Source: Nostoc sp. TCL240-02
Lineage (GTDB): Bacteria > Cyanobacteriota > Cyanobacteriia > Cyanobacteriales > Nostocaceae
DNA: 64,000 nucleotides
NCBI RefSeq assembly: GCF_013343235.1
Contig: NZ_CP040094.1
Location: forward strand, 4,836,501 to 4,900,500
Direction: 5' to 3'
The translations under genes and the position numbers were made by a program. This document shows positions 34,978 through 45,351 of this stretch, piece by piece. Positions within the stretch are counted from its first letter, which is position 1, and each line of letters starts with the position of its first letter. Below the pieces are notes generated by a model. It did not search any database and had not been told where the DNA came from. It was given only the letters and a program-made list of their open reading frames with translations.

Positions 34978-37317
34978 ATGGGGCGATTCGAGAAGCAACC
35001 AGAAAACCCAAGAGTCAGAGGCGAGCTATCTAGAGCAGCAGAAAATGCTCTTTGGGCTGTAGTTGAAGACTTAGAAAATCTTCAGCAGAATGTCCTCAGA
35101 GCTTTGCAGGAAGATGTAAAGCGACTTCAGTCAGAAAAAAATCGGTTATCCGATGAGATTCAAGGCTTGGTAGAGGAAAAAGAGCATTTACAACAAGTGC
35201 GCCAAATCACCGAACAGCAAGTCTTAATTCGCCAACTGGCAGAAGTTCTGGCAAAACATATATCTTCACAACTGCAATCCTCTCTGGCAAATTTAGCTAA
35301 CCAAAGCATAGAGGGTAAGTCTTACGAACAAGCTGCGCTGAAGTCTGCTGAAGTGAGCAGCAATGTAGTAGGTGAAATTAATGAAAAAGTCGAACACATG
35401 TTTGACAGCCTGGATGACACCGTTACTGTTACTTTTAACTCGCTGCAACAGGAGCTAAAAAACTATCAAAGTAATCTTTCCCAACAGTTGTCGCGGATGT
35501 ATAGCCAGCAACAGCAAGGGGAAACGATTTTGGCGGAGTTTGTTAACCGCCTGCATGGAGAACTAGAAAAAACTATAGAAGAAACTTCACGCAAACCAGC
35601 AGCAGGTACGCCTACTGTTTTGCAGTTTACTGAGCCAGAAAAAAACAATCCTTCTGAGACATCCCCGCCAAGCTTTAGCGAAGTAGTAAAAAATTCCTCT
35701 GAGCCAATTTCCGCGATCCCGAATCAATTTTTAGAAGAAAGAGAAACCACATTAGAGCCTCCCGTTGTTAGAGAAAACACCGCGAATACAATTTCTGTCT
35801 CCATCAAAGACTTGTTGGAAAGAGAAATAACATCAGAGCCTCCCATTGTTAGAGAAAACACCGCGAACCCGATTTCTGTCCCTAGCAATGACTTGTCGGA
35901 AAGAGAAACAACATCAGAGTCTCCCGTTGTTAGAGAAAACACCGCGAACCCAATTTCTGTCCCTATCAAAGACTTGTCGGAAAGAGAAACGACATCAGAG
36001 CCTACTGCTCCTGTAGTTCCGCCATCGCAGGAAAACGCTGCTGAACCCATTTCTGTCCTCAATAAGGATTTGTCAGAAAGCGAGACAACATCAGAGCCTC
36101 CTATTGTATCTGTGCCAAAGCCGGAAGTAATACAACCTCAACCTTTACGAAGAAGAAACGCTACTGAACCAAATTCTGTGATCCGCAGAGTATCGCAGAG
36201 TAAACCCAAATCACCACCTTCGACTGCGCTAGAGCCGCAGCCGCCAGCAAAACCCTCAGAATCGCGATCGCCTAATTCTTCTGGCTTTTCGCAGTTGCAA
36301 GTCGGTTTCTTGTTGATTGTCTTATCAGCAGTGATATCGTCGCTTTACAACATAGCCATCAAGGTTATTTTCCATGAAGGTTCCCAAATTTTCGGAGTAG
36401 TAGATGTAGAACGCTTGCTACCGCCGACTTTGGGCAATACTCTGTTGATTTTGACGCTCCGGTTTATGGTAGTAGTACCACTGATGGTATTGCTATCTCC
36501 CATGTTGCATCCAACACTATGGCAAGATTTAGAAAACTTGGCCGCTTCAGTGCGAGGAAATCCCACAGCTGCTAATACAGCTACCAAGCGGATTTTGCTA
36601 TTGTCGGTTGTGAGTGGGTGCTTTTTGTTCTTGTCTCAAGTGCTAATCTACATTGCGATCGCTCAAGTCACAACTGGAATGGCGATCGCACTGTTCTTTA
36701 TCTACCCGATGGTTAGTGGGTTATTGTCGTGGTTTCTGTTCCGCGATCGCCCTACTACTTTCCGCTTCGCTGCGATCGCTGCCATTTGCTGCGGTGAATT
36801 GTTAGTTTTAGGAGGTTCTCCCAACACCAGTATCGGTAATCCTTCAATAGGAGGCAGCACCGCCATTCTTTCGGGTGTAGCTTTTGCTGCCTACATAATT
36901 CTGACACGGGTATGTGCTAGCAAACTGCATCCCGTGACTTTTACCTTAATTAACTTCGCTACCATGTTGTTGTTGAGTTTTATCTGCTTGATGCTACCTT
37001 TACCAAGCAATTGGAACTTGATAGTTTTTGACTCCTCTAAAATGCTAGAACTGGTTTTAAGCGCATTTATCTTGGGTGTGCTGACTCTTGCTGGCTATTT
37101 GCTGAACAATGTTGGTATTAGTAAACTAGGTGCTTCGCGATCGGCAATTATCGGTGGCAGCATCCCAGTTTTAACAGTGATTTTCGCTGGGTTAATCATT
37201 CAAGAAAATTTAGATATTGTGCAGATTATGGGAGTGTTATTAGTAACCTTTGGCGCGGCTGCTTTCAGCCTAGAAACGATGCGAAATCAGCCTAAACCCT
37301 CTAGTAACACGAATTAA
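34978..37317 (+). CDS. DMT/EamA transporter fused to an N-terminal coiled-coil and repeat region
   Basis: 779 residues. Residues 1-200 are charged and helical (QEDVKRLQSEKNRLSDEI, EEKEHLQQVRQITEQQ), predicted coiled coil. Residues about 251-380 hold five tandem repeats of 27 residues (consensus DLSERETTSEPPVVRENTAN then PISVPIK). A basic Pro/Ser linker follows. From about residue 440 there are ten hydrophobic segments in two EamA units, the pattern of drug/metabolite exporters (LSAVISSLYNIAIKVIF at the start). The transporter part alone is a normal 330 residues, so the N-terminal 440 are a large cytoplasmic addition, perhaps for tethering or assembly. Substrate unknown. A strong terminator lies at 37402. 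Confidence 0.85.
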   Translation: MGRFEKQPENPRVRGELSRAAENALWAVVEDLENLQQNVLRALQEDVKRLQSEKNRLSDEIQGLVEEKEHLQQVRQITEQQVLIRQLAEVLAKHISSQLQSSLANLANQSIEGKSYEQAALKSAEVSSNVVGEINEKVEHMFDSLDDTVTVTFNSLQQELKNYQSNLSQQLSRMYSQQQQGETILAEFVNRLHGELEKTIEETSRKPAAGTPTVLQFTEPEKNNPSETSPPSFSEVVKNSSEPISAIPNQFLEERETTLEPPVVRENTANTISVSIKDLLEREITSEPPIVRENTANPISVPSNDLSERETTSESPVVRENTANPISVPIKDLSERETTSEPTAPVVPPSQENAAEPISVLNKDLSESETTSEPPIVSVPKPEVIQPQPLRRRNATEPNSVIRRVSQSKPKSPPSTALEPQPPAKPSESRSPNSSGFSQLQVGFLLIVLSAVISSLYNIAIKVIFHEGSQIFGVVDVERLLPPTLGNTLLILTLRFMVVVPLMVLLSPMLHPTLWQDLENLAASVRGNPTAANTATKRILLLSVVSGCFLFLSQVLIYIAIAQVTTGMAIALFFIYPMVSGLLSWFLFRDRPTTFRFAAIAAICCGELLVLGGSPNTSIGNPSIGGSTAILSGVAFAAYIILTRVCASKLHPVTFTLINFATMLLLSFICLMLPLPSNWNLIVFDSSKMLELVLSAFILGVLTLAGYLLNNVGISKLGASRSAIIGGSIPVLTVIFAGLIIQENLDIVQIMGVLLVTFGAAAFSLETMRNQPKPSSNTN
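35728..36111 (+). repeat. 81-bp tandem repeats encoding 27-residue units
   Basis: Units start at about 35728, 35809, 35890, 35971 and 36067; the first three spacings are exactly 81 bp and the fourth is 96 bp because of a five-codon insertion. Units 2 to 4 are near identical at DNA level (GACTTGTCGGAAAGAGAAAC), indicating recent expansion. Confidence 0.9.
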
Positions 37318-37401
37318 ATGGCGAGTTTAATCAGTTTAGGTGTAATGGGTGCTAGTTTACCTTCTATCACTTTCACCATCAATCCTGACGCTAATCCGCC
37401 C

Positions 37402-37436
37402 AAGATCCCCGAATTCTCAAAGAATTCGGGGATCTT
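37402..37436 (+). terminator. Terminator of the DMT-fusion gene
   Basis: 16-bp perfect stem AAGATCCCCGAATTCT / AGAATTCGGGGATCTT with a CAA loop, 85 bases past the stop codon. Confidence 0.85.
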
Positions 37437-37661
37437 AAGTTTTCACGGTTGATTTAGGACTGCCGGATAGGTGCAGATAATACTTAATACAATACGCTTG
37501 GATTAAAGCTAAAAACTAAAACTGGCGTAGTGGTTCATGTCATTAATTTTGACGAGTAGATAAATTCTTCAATTTCTCTTCTTTCCTTCTTCCTTCTCTG
37601 CGAGACGCTGCGCGATCGCGCTTCGTTCTCTTATCTCTCAAATTTAATGGGACAGCTCGAT

Positions 37662-37732
37662 AGGTTGGGTTGAGGAACGAAACTCAACATTATTAAGGCT
37701 TTGTTGGGTGACGCTTACGCTCAACCCAACCT
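37662..37732. repeat. GTTGGGTT dispersed palindromic repeat
   Basis: AGGTTGGGTTGA (37662-37673) and TCAACCCAACCT (37721-37732) are exact inverted repeats around a core GAGGAACGAAACTCAACA. A related core sits inside the MITE at 16720-16851. A GC-rich dispersed module (GCGAGACGCTGCGCGATCGC) lies just upstream, near 37600. Confidence 0.75.
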
Positions 37733-37958
37733 CCGAAATCTACTAAATCCGTTCATTAGGTATGTATTCCATGCAATTGAGAACCACTCTAGTTGAGCGA
37801 AGAGTAATCAAAATAACTTGACTTGTAATATATTTTTAGCAATTTAGCCTGATACAGATAGGGAAAACACGTATATATAAGCAGTACGAGTAGTACTGAC
37901 TCAAGCAATTGAGCGCAAGTACTTGCTCAAACAGGAAATTTGCAAGGAGTGAAGACCA

Positions 37959-38216
37959 TTGCAGCATATTTTGGAACTAGAAGATAAAAAAGTAGTAGAA
38001 GGGTTGAGAGTAACCCGTTTTTTAAGGTACATGAATACATGGAGCGATCGCGCCCATAAAACAGCCAGTCCTTTTATCCTACGAAAAGCCCTGCGAGTAA
38101 GGCGAAATTCAAAATACCTCGTTTGTATATTTATTTTTGAGGTTGACGAGATGGTATCTTTATTAATGCCTTTGTGTCCTCGTCAACTTAGTCTGCGTAG
38201 GCGTAGCCCACCGTAG
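37959..38216 (+). CDS. Possible small basic protein upstream of hetR
   Basis: 85 codons from a TTG that follows AAGGAG by 9 bases, an ideal ribosome-binding site. The product is basic (VTRFLRYMNTWSDRAHKT, ILRKALRVRRNSKYL) and has no family I recognise. Its last residues (LRRRSPP) are read through a small dispersed repeat, so the true C-terminus may have been altered by the insertion. A TATATATAA-like box lies about 85 bases upstream. Without homologues it remains doubtful. Confidence 0.3.
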   Translation: MQHILELEDKKVVEGLRVTRFLRYMNTWSDRAHKTASPFILRKALRVRRNSKYLVCIFIFEVDEMVSLLMPLCPRQLSLRRRSPP

Positions 38217-38223
38217 GTATCGC
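38193..38223. repeat. Small dispersed repeat
   Basis: CTGCGTAGGCGTAGCCCACC then GTAGGTATCGC. The closest relative in the window is the copy inside the gene at 17082-17113. Confidence 0.75.
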
Positions 38224-38840
38224 CTAGATACTTAGATAAAGATGCTTATATCGTAGTCGCCTGCGGATTCTCGTCTTTTTTTATTAACACACTATCTACG
38301 CCATTACAGTCTCTCAAGTATATAAAACAGCAATGTCAAAATATACTTTCAAGTAGCCGATGAATTAGTTAAATCATGGAATTTTAAAATTCTTTCATGA
38401 AAAAAATATAATTCCATTGAAAAACAATCTCTAAATAATCATCAGATGGAATCCAATATGTTTTATTATATATATGCCTATTAACTAATTTTTCGTTGAT
38501 TAACACGAGCCAAAAAGCCTCATGGCTATGCGATTCAGTCTGAATCAATCGCAGCTTTCTGTGTCAAATCATCAACACAAAAAGATAAATAGACTTATAT
38601 TTAAGAGTCAAAATAGAAATATCATCAAACCTTGATTTCATCAGAATATAAAATTTTAAATAGTCATAATTTATAAACTTTAAAATACATAATTTTATTC
38701 CAAAATCAGAAAACAATGGTATGATAAAAAGCGATATTTGAAAGAACAATAGGTACTTTAAAATTGGAATTAATTGATCTACTTGATGTCTACTATCTTC
38801 CCTCAAGCCAACGGCTTATACTGCCAAGACATCACAGGAG

Positions 38841-38881
38841 GTTGTGAACTAAATGATAGTTCACAACGAGCCGTTTGGCTC
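38841..38881. other. Double hairpin in the region upstream of hetR
   Basis: GTTGTGAACTA (AATGA) TAGTTCACAAC is an 11-bp perfect stem, and it abuts GAGCC (GTTT) GGCTC, a 5-bp stem. Both can form together in RNA of either strand. There is no T-run on the plus strand. About 540 bases ahead of hetR. Could be a terminator without U-tract, an RNA element, or the remnant of an IS605 end. Confidence 0.6.
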
Positions 38882-39397
38882 AACCTCTAAATGTTGCAAC
38901 ACCTGGTAAGCGGTTGCTTTTGAGATTACTCCCAACGATCTCCGACCACCTGTGTACTACAAATAATTCACCAAAGCTGAATATAAAACATCTTTTTTGA
39001 GTAACAAATACCCCAGATGAACCACGCAAACTAGTTTTTACTCCGAGTTGGCATAGTGCCATAATTAGGTATAAGCAGTTTGATCTTGTTGCTCTTGAAA
39101 GATGAGAATAATCCCAGAGAAGTTAAAAGCTTTGTAGATTATTTGCAACACAGTTAACTTTTGGGAAGTCAACCGCCGTCAAGCTGGACTTAGTGATATC
39201 TATAATTTTCCAGTCAGATGCAGAGACAGTTATGGTAACAACGACTAAATCTGCCTGTGTACTAGAAAATATGCGAAAATGGTAGTTTGGACTACTGCCG
39301 ATTTCATGGTTATCGCATACTAATATAGTCTGAAGTGAAAAATCAGCTTCAGCCAGGTGTATACTACCTTATTCTCAATCGATTAAAAACTCTGTAA

Positions 39398-40321
<924 letters not shown>

Positions 40322-40530
40322 TAACACTACGCAAAACTCCAAAAGCTTATATTATAAGCTTTTCACCGCTTTTGTCCCTAACTTGAAAGTAGGGGGATGA
40401 TTGGTCTATTTACATTGTAATACTTTACTAATAGTATAAAAGTCACAAAGCTGCTTGTGACTTTTGTATTGTAAGTATTTAGTTTGCATAATTTGCAAAG
40501 CGTAAAGCAATTATGACGGATTTTATTATA

Positions 40531-41564
40531 TATAGCGGTTATCAGTCTTGTGAGGTACAGTAGCAGCAGTGAGTAAACCAACCCAGCAAATTCTCTATTG
40601 TCACTTCTGCGAATGCCGTATCTAATGCCTGGAGTAAATCAGGGTATGTCCTTGCACCGATGCGACGGAGAATGTTCTTAATCTTGGACCAACAATTCTC
40701 AATCGGTGAAAAATCGGGAGAATAGGGGGGGAGATAAATGAGATGAGCGCCAGCAGCGATGAGCAAAGCTTCAAGTTCATCACTTTTATGGATTGAGCAG
40801 TTATCCATGATCACCACTGCACCAGGCCAAAGTTTGGGTACGAGCTTTTGGGCGATGAAGGCATCAAAAGTCAAAGCATCGATAGAACCTAAGCCACTCC
40901 ATTGGGTGAGCAGTCCTTTCAAGCTAATTGCACCAATTACCGAGACATTTTTCCCTTTGCGGTTGGGCTTTTGAGCATAGGCCTGAAGGCCAGGCAAGGC
41001 GCGGGCACATTTGCGGATGAAGGACAGATTAACTCCCGATTCATCTAAGAAAATCAGCTCTTCGACGGGTATCCCCCCTCAAGAGTTTCCAGTACTCAAA
41101 TCGGGCTAGTTGGACTTCATCACTACCTTTTTTTGTGAGGTGGAGACTTTTTTTTGAGGTTGAGGTGAAGTTTCCAGCGAACCATCCGATTCACCGTAGC
41201 TACCCCAATTAAGACCTCTGTTTTCTCGTAAAGTCGTTCCCGCAATTCGCTTAACGTCGCATCGGGCTGTGCTATGACGAGTTGGCGCAGGATTTCTAAC
41301 TGTTCAGCATTCAACTTTGTTGCTGTCTGCTCAGTCCGCACCTTGGGGCCTATCATCCCCAATTCTCGATGGCGTTTGAGTAAATTTTGCACAAAACTTA
41401 AGGTGACACCAAAGTTTTTAGCCAGTTTTCGTTGGGAAATGTCACCGCAGGCATAAGCATCAACTATTTTTTGACGCAAGTCGAGAGAGTAGGCTTTCAT
41501 CACCACCAATTATCAGTAGAATTGCTCTCTCCTACTGTACTGAAGTAGACTGATAACCGCTATA
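40531..41564 (-). mobile_element. IS630-family insertion sequence
   Basis: Terminal inverted repeats are perfect over 18 bp: TATAGCGGTTATCAGTCT at 40531-40548 and AGACTGATAACCGCTATA at 41547-41564. The ends include TA, consistent with the TA target duplicated by IS630/Tc1-type elements. Length about 1.03 kb. It contains one transposase gene on the minus strand, broken by two frameshifts. The ends being perfect indicates a fairly recent insertion. Confidence 0.93.
40542..41509 (-). pseudogene. IS630 transposase, two frameshifts
   Basis: The N-terminal part (41509 to about 41145) has the helix-turn-helix KAYSLDLRQKIVDAYACGDI and the second HTH region; the C-terminal part (to 40542) has the catalytic DDE elements: IFLDESGVNLSF, VVIMDNCSIHKS and YSPDFSPIENCWSKIK. 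Between them the frame shifts at an A8 run (about 41150) and again at a G6 run (about 41082). Removing one base from each run gives a continuous protein (KKSLHLTKKGSDEVQLARFE, then YWKLLRGIPVEELIFLDE). Both changes are single-base additions in homopolymers. The gene is inactive if they are real, though sequencing error or slippage cannot be excluded. Confidence 0.88.
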
Positions 41565-41600
41565 AATATTGTTCCTTCAGTCAAGCTAGTTTTAACTCCA

Positions 41601-41743
41601 ATAGGACTTACTCAAAATTACACGCTGTAGGGGCAATACTCTACAAGTACTCTGTTGGAGAACTCGTAGACTAAGCTTTGCGTCTACACGAATTGCCTTT
41701 ACCAGAAAATATAGGTTTGGACTATTTTTTGTGTAAGTCCTCT
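41601..41743. repeat. MITE-like element with AGGACTTAC ends
   Basis: AGGACTTACTCAAAA at 41603 on and TTTTTTGTGTAAGTCCT ending at 41741 are inverted repeats enclosing about 140 bp; GGGGCAAT and ATTGCC inside add a second imperfect pair. GGACTTAC-ended palindromes are frequent in Nostoc-group genomes. Non-coding. Confidence 0.65.
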
Positions 41744-41799
41744 ACGAACTTGCTTACCCATGAATTAAAACTTGACAGACATAATAAGGTGGGCATTAA

Positions 41800-42580
41800 A
41801 AGCCCACCTTACGAGGCGTGATGCGTAAAGCCCCCGCGCAACAGATGCGGGGGATATAAGTTTCGACTACGCTCAACTACCGCGAATGCGCCAAATTTAT
41901 TTGGCTTTAAAAACAGTCTATCTGTTTTTAAGATATTATGCGTATATGTTAAACCTAACTTATACCTATCGCCTAAAACTTTTGCAGCAACAATCCCAAA
42001 CCTACGACGCATGGCTAGAAACGTCTCGTAGGGTTTGGAATTTTGCGTTAGGAGAGAGGAAAGATTGGTATAACTCAAGGTCATGCAGAATTGATGCTTG
42101 CAGCCTAAAAAGTGAGTATATTATTCCGTCCGATGCACCCCGACCAACGTTTGCGTCTCAATGCAAAGCCTTAACTCAAGCAAGAATTACTAATTCTGAC
42201 TTAAATACAGCACATTCTCAGATGTTGCAGCAGGTATTAAGGCGATTGGAAAAAGCATTTGTTGGGATGTGGGAATCAGGAAGAGATTTTCCACGATTCA
42301 AAAAACAAGGGAGAATGCGGTCTTTATTGTTTCCACAATTAGGAGTTAATCCAATTATTGGAAGCAAAGTTAAACTTCCTGGCGTGGGATGGGTGAAAAT
42401 GCAATTATCCCGACCTATCCCAGATGGGTTTACTGATAGAGACGTTGCTGCCGCTATGGTAGTGATGCAACGTAGACTTGCAGCCGTAGGGCATACGGTC
42501 AAGATGCTTGGCGAGGGGTTAAGGAGTAGCTCCCTTTTGACCCAAGAATCCCCCGTTTTATAAACGGGGGAGTGTCAAAA
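41800..42580 (+). mobile_element. IS200/IS605-type element, internally deleted
   Basis: Left-end hairpin CCCCCGC...GCGGGGG at 41831-41853 within GCGTAAAG...GATATAAG, then tnpB, then the right-end hairpin CCCCCGTTT (TAT) AAACGGGGG at 42550-42570 within CAAGAATC...AGTGTCAA. No tnpA is present. Two further hairpins (GCCAAA/TTTGGC at 41890-41905 and TTAAAAACAG/CTGTTTTTAA at 41907-41931) lie just before the tnpB start. The element boundaries are approximate. Confidence 0.8.
41946..42563 (+). pseudogene. TnpB-type protein with in-frame internal deletion
   Basis: 205 residues from ATG 41946, against about 400 for a complete TnpB. The N-terminal part is normal (MLNLTYTYRLKLLQQQSQTY, WNFALGERKDWYN, FPRFKKQGRMRSLLFPQLG). 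After MQLSRPIPDGF it jumps directly to TDRDVAAAMVVMQRRLAAVG, the C-terminal RuvC-III motif and tail of the family. The RuvC-I aspartate, the RuvC-II glutamate and the zinc finger are therefore missing, and nuclease activity is not possible. The frame has stayed open through the junction. TnpB of intact elements is an RNA-guided nuclease; this copy is at most a binding remnant. Confidence 0.85.
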
Positions 42581-42590
42581 AGCACTGTAT

Positions 42591-43238
42591 TTAATTAGTG
42601 CCTGGTTGTGTTGGAACAGTAGGTTGTGCTGGAACAGTCTGTTGCGTTGGAAATGGAACGGTCTCGATACTTGATCCCGCAGGAATGATGGTTGGTGGTG
42701 TTGAAGATGAAGCACCGATAACACTATCATCAGCACTAATACAAGTATCTAAAACTTGAGCAGGAGGAACATCGATTTGACTACGCAAGCCAATCACACA
42801 CTGCCCAAAGCGCACGGGTAACAAACTACGTCCACAGTAATTTAAAACTGCCGGATTAGCTTCTTCCTTCGTACTTAAACTGACACCGACTACACAGGTA
42901 GCTAACTCTTCAGGTCGCCGGGCCTTCCCACAAGAAGAAAGTGCATCTGTCGCAGCAATTTGGGTTTCCTTATCAATTTTAACCACGCAAGCAGCCAAAT
43001 CCGTTGGACGCAGCGCAGCTGCACAAGCTTGTGATGCCGCTTCTGCCGTTACGCCCACTTTTAAAAGACGACCTGCACAGTTACTATAATCATTGCTGTA
43101 GGAAGCAGCGATCGCTGGATTGGGTAAGATCGTTGTCAACCATCCAGCTATAGCCAAAACTGGTACTATTAAACTTCTGGAGGTGGAACTGGCTTGTTTG
43201 TTCTTACCTCTATTAACCGCTTTATTGCTCATTGACAT
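42591..43238 (-). CDS. Secreted hypothetical protein with three Cys repeats
   Basis: 215 residues from ATG 43238, which follows GGAG by 7 bases; the frame extends to 43259. A signal peptide is visible (SLIVPVLAIAGWLTTILPNP, cleavage near AIAAS). The mature part has three related units of about 38 residues, each with a cysteine, a basic/Pro stretch and a second cysteine: ACAAALRPTDLAACVVKI, SCGKARRPEELATCVVGV and YCGRSLLPVRFGQCVIGL. Disulfide pairing in the periplasm is likely. The C-terminus is a Pro/Thr/Gln-rich tail (QQTVPAQPTVPTQPG). I do not know a function. It follows the IS605 remnant and is transcribed towards it. Confidence 0.78.
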   Translation of the reverse strand: MSMSNKAVNRGKNKQASSTSRSLIVPVLAIAGWLTTILPNPAIAASYSNDYSNCAGRLLKVGVTAEAASQACAAALRPTDLAACVVKIDKETQIAATDALSSCGKARRPEELATCVVGVSLSTKEEANPAVLNYCGRSLLPVRFGQCVIGLRSQIDVPPAQVLDTCISADDSVIGASSSTPPTIIPAGSSIETVPFPTQQTVPAQPTVPTQPGTN

Positions 43239-43509
43239 TGCCATTCTCCAAACACCCAAAGTTATGCTAACTCAAATATTTTAAAAATCCTCTGTAATTC
43301 AATAATTTCAGCGTGAGCAAAGTTTAGACATAATTAATTATGCCGGAAATTGTGTTAATATAACTGTTTGAAAGATAAGTAGGCAACGTAAAAAGTATTT
43401 CAGAGTAAGAGTACTGCGTACACCAATCTGATGATTGAGTAGCCTACGAAACTAAATAAAAACAAAAAACTTATTGGCAGAAATACGGCGTGACAGGTCG
43501 GAATTCAAG

Positions 43510-43650
43510 CTTGGAAGCTAGTACGTCGGTACCGACTTAAAGTAACTAGCACAAAAGTTGAAGCCTCTACTCTGGTAGGATACGTCATACCAAGGCAAGC
43601 AGCTTCAAAAACCAAGAATCCCCTGATTTTTAATCAGTGGTATGTCAACA
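43510..43650 (+). mobile_element. Solo IS605-type right end in the rpsD leader
   Basis: CCAAGAATCCCCTGATTTTT then AATCAGTGGTATGTCAA (43612-43648) copies the layout of the right end of the neighbouring element (CAAGAATC, C-rich hairpin, GTGTCAA). Before it lie the 12-bp palindrome GTCGGTACCGAC (43525-43536) and a paired GAAGC...GCTTC (43560-43606), reminiscent of the structured guide-RNA region of such elements. There is no tnpB. The end is 48 bases ahead of rpsD and the right arm of its hairpin has decayed. The remaining gap 43260-43509 shows nothing else. Confidence 0.6.
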
Positions 43651-43696
43651 TAGAATGTTTGGGTAAAGTTTAAACAGGATTAGATTAAGGAAACTC

Positions 43697-44305
43697 ATGT
43701 CCCGATATAGAGGGCCACGCCTCAGAATTGTCCGTCGCTTAGGCGACTTACCAGGATTGACTCGTAAAAGCGCCAGACGCGCTTACCCACCTGGTCAGCA
43801 TGGTCAGAACCGTAAGAAACGCTCTGAGTATGCCATCCGTCTAGAAGAAAAGCAAAAGCTCCGCTTCAACTACGGTTTGACTGAAAAGCAATTGCTCCGC
43901 TATGTGCGGAAAGCCAGACGTGTTACTGGTTCTACCGGACAAGTGCTGCTGCAATTGTTAGAAATGCGCTTGGATAATACCGTTTTCCGCTTGGGTATAG
44001 CCCCGACTATCCCAGCCGCTCGTCAATTAGTGAATCACGGTCACGTAACTGTCAATGGTCGTGTGGTGAATATTGCCAGCTACCAATGCCGTCCTGGGGA
44101 AACAATTGCAGTCAGGGATCGGGTACAATCACGGAAGTTGGTGGAAGCTAACTTGCAATATCCCGGTTTGGCCAACCTCCCCAGTCATTTGGAGTTTGAC
44201 AAAAATAAGTTGGTTGGTAAAGTCAACAGTGTTATTGAGCGCGAATGGGTGGCACTACAAGTTAATGAACTACTTGTGGTGGAATACTACTCACGACAAG
44301 CGTAA
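43697..44305 (+). CDS. rpsD: 30S ribosomal protein S4
   Basis: 202 residues, normal length. S4 binds the 5' domain of 16S rRNA and starts small-subunit assembly. The start [20 protein letters not shown], the S4 RNA-binding motif [30 protein letters not shown] (seen as [10 protein letters not shown] and [14 protein letters not shown]) and the C-terminus are typical. TAAGGA precedes ATG 43697. It stands alone here, as usual in cyanobacteria, and its leader contains the IS605-type end described at 43510-43650, which may affect expression. Confidence 0.98.
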   Translation: MSRYRGPRLRIVRRLGDLPGLTRKSARRAYPPGQHGQNRKKRSEYAIRLEEKQKLRFNYGLTEKQLLRYVRKARRVTGSTGQVLLQLLEMRLDNTVFRLGIAPTIPAARQLVNHGHVTVNGRVVNIASYQCRPGETIAVRDRVQSRKLVEANLQYPGLANLPSHLEFDKNKLVGKVNSVIEREWVALQVNELLVVEYYSRQA

Positions 44306-44364
44306 TAGTAATTTGTCTTTAGTCATTTGTCCCTAGTTATTTGCAAAGGACAAATGACCAATGA

Positions 44365-45351
44365 CTAACCACCAATTTGCGACATGGTGCGAGTATATGT
44401 ACCGACAATCCCAGAATCGCGCCCTTTAAAGTTAACTTCTGGCTTGATTCCAAGTAAATGCCTCACCTGCTCTTGTAATTGAGCGGTGCTAGTGCCAGAA
44501 CGCAGAGCAGTTTTTAAATCTATTTGACCAGTTTCATTCAATAAACAAGGACGCAGCCAGCCATCAGCACTCAGGCGCATCCGGTTACAGCGATCGCAAA
44601 AACATTCTGACATTTGACTAATAAATCCTAGTGTCCCCTTCGCACCAGGAATTTGAAAAACATCAGCAGGGCCAGCGCCACGAACTTGAGATTCTGTCAA
44701 GCCCCAGCGATCGCGGATTTGTTGCCGTAAATCGCCTGAAGATACCCAACCGCGAACGCCAAACAAATCCACATTACCAATAGGCATGAACTCAATAAAT
44801 CGAACGTGCCACTGTTTATCAATTGTCAGAGCAGCTAAATCTAGAATTTCGTGGTCATTAACGCCAGGAATCACCACCACATTCAGCTTCAGTGGATCGA
44901 ATCCGACATCATGGGCAGCTTGAATGCCATGCCAAACTTGTTTCCAACGAGAACGCCCCTGATTACCGATAATTTGGTCAAAAGTGTCAGGATCGAGAGA
45001 GTCTAGACTGATATTAATTCGTCGCAGACCAGCATTGTAGAGATTTTGTGCCATCGGAGCCAGCAAAAATCCGTTGGTGGTCATTGAGAGGTCTTGAGTT
45101 TGGGGTAAACTTGCGATCGCACTGACCAAATCCACCACACGCGGACGCAATAAGGGTTCACCCCCTGTCAAACGAAACCGATTAAAGCCTACTGGAATAA
45201 ATACTTCTTTAATTAAGGTGAGCAACTCTTCATTAGTTAACAGCTGTTGCTTGAGAATATAGTCCAGTTCTACTCCCTCTGGCATGCAGTATTGACAACG
45301 AAAATTACAGCGATCGATTAAACTAATGCGGAGGTAGTCTACCTGGTTCAT
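44365..45351 (-). CDS. moaA: GTP 3',8-cyclase MoaA (molybdenum cofactor)
   Basis: Radical-SAM enzyme for the first step of molybdopterin synthesis. The frame reaches a TTG at 45378, but ATG 45351 ([20 protein letters not shown]) matches the family start and gives 328 residues. The radical-SAM cluster ligands are Cys15, Cys19 and Cys22 in CNFRCQYC; the second cluster is C-x2-C-x13-C in [18 protein letters not shown]. The usual C-terminal GG is visible in SQIGG. No other moa genes are close. Molybdenum cofactor is needed for nitrate reductase, relevant to the nitrogen biology of this organism. Heptamer repeats separate it from rpsD. Confidence 0.95.
   Translation of the reverse strand: MNQVDYLRISLIDRCNFRCQYCMPEGVELDYILKQQLLTNEELLTLIKEVFIPVGFNRFRLTGGEPLLRPRVVDLVSAIASLPQTQDLSMTTNGFLLAPMAQNLYNAGLRRINISLDSLDPDTFDQIIGNQGRSRWKQVWHGIQAAHDVGFDPLKLNVVVIPGVNDHEILDLAALTIDKQWHVRFIEFMPIGNVDLFGVRGWVSSGDLRQQIRDRWGLTESQVRGAGPADVFQIPGAKGTLGFISQMSECFCDRCNRMRLSADGWLRPCLLNETGQIDLKTALRSGTSTAQLQEQVRHLLGIKPEVNFKGRDSGIVGTYTRTMSQIGG

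Noticed and set aside
41946..42563. Domesticated TnpB-like repressor
   Set aside because: The deletion removes far more than the active-site residues, and the element keeps both ends, so a decayed or non-autonomous element is the simpler reading.
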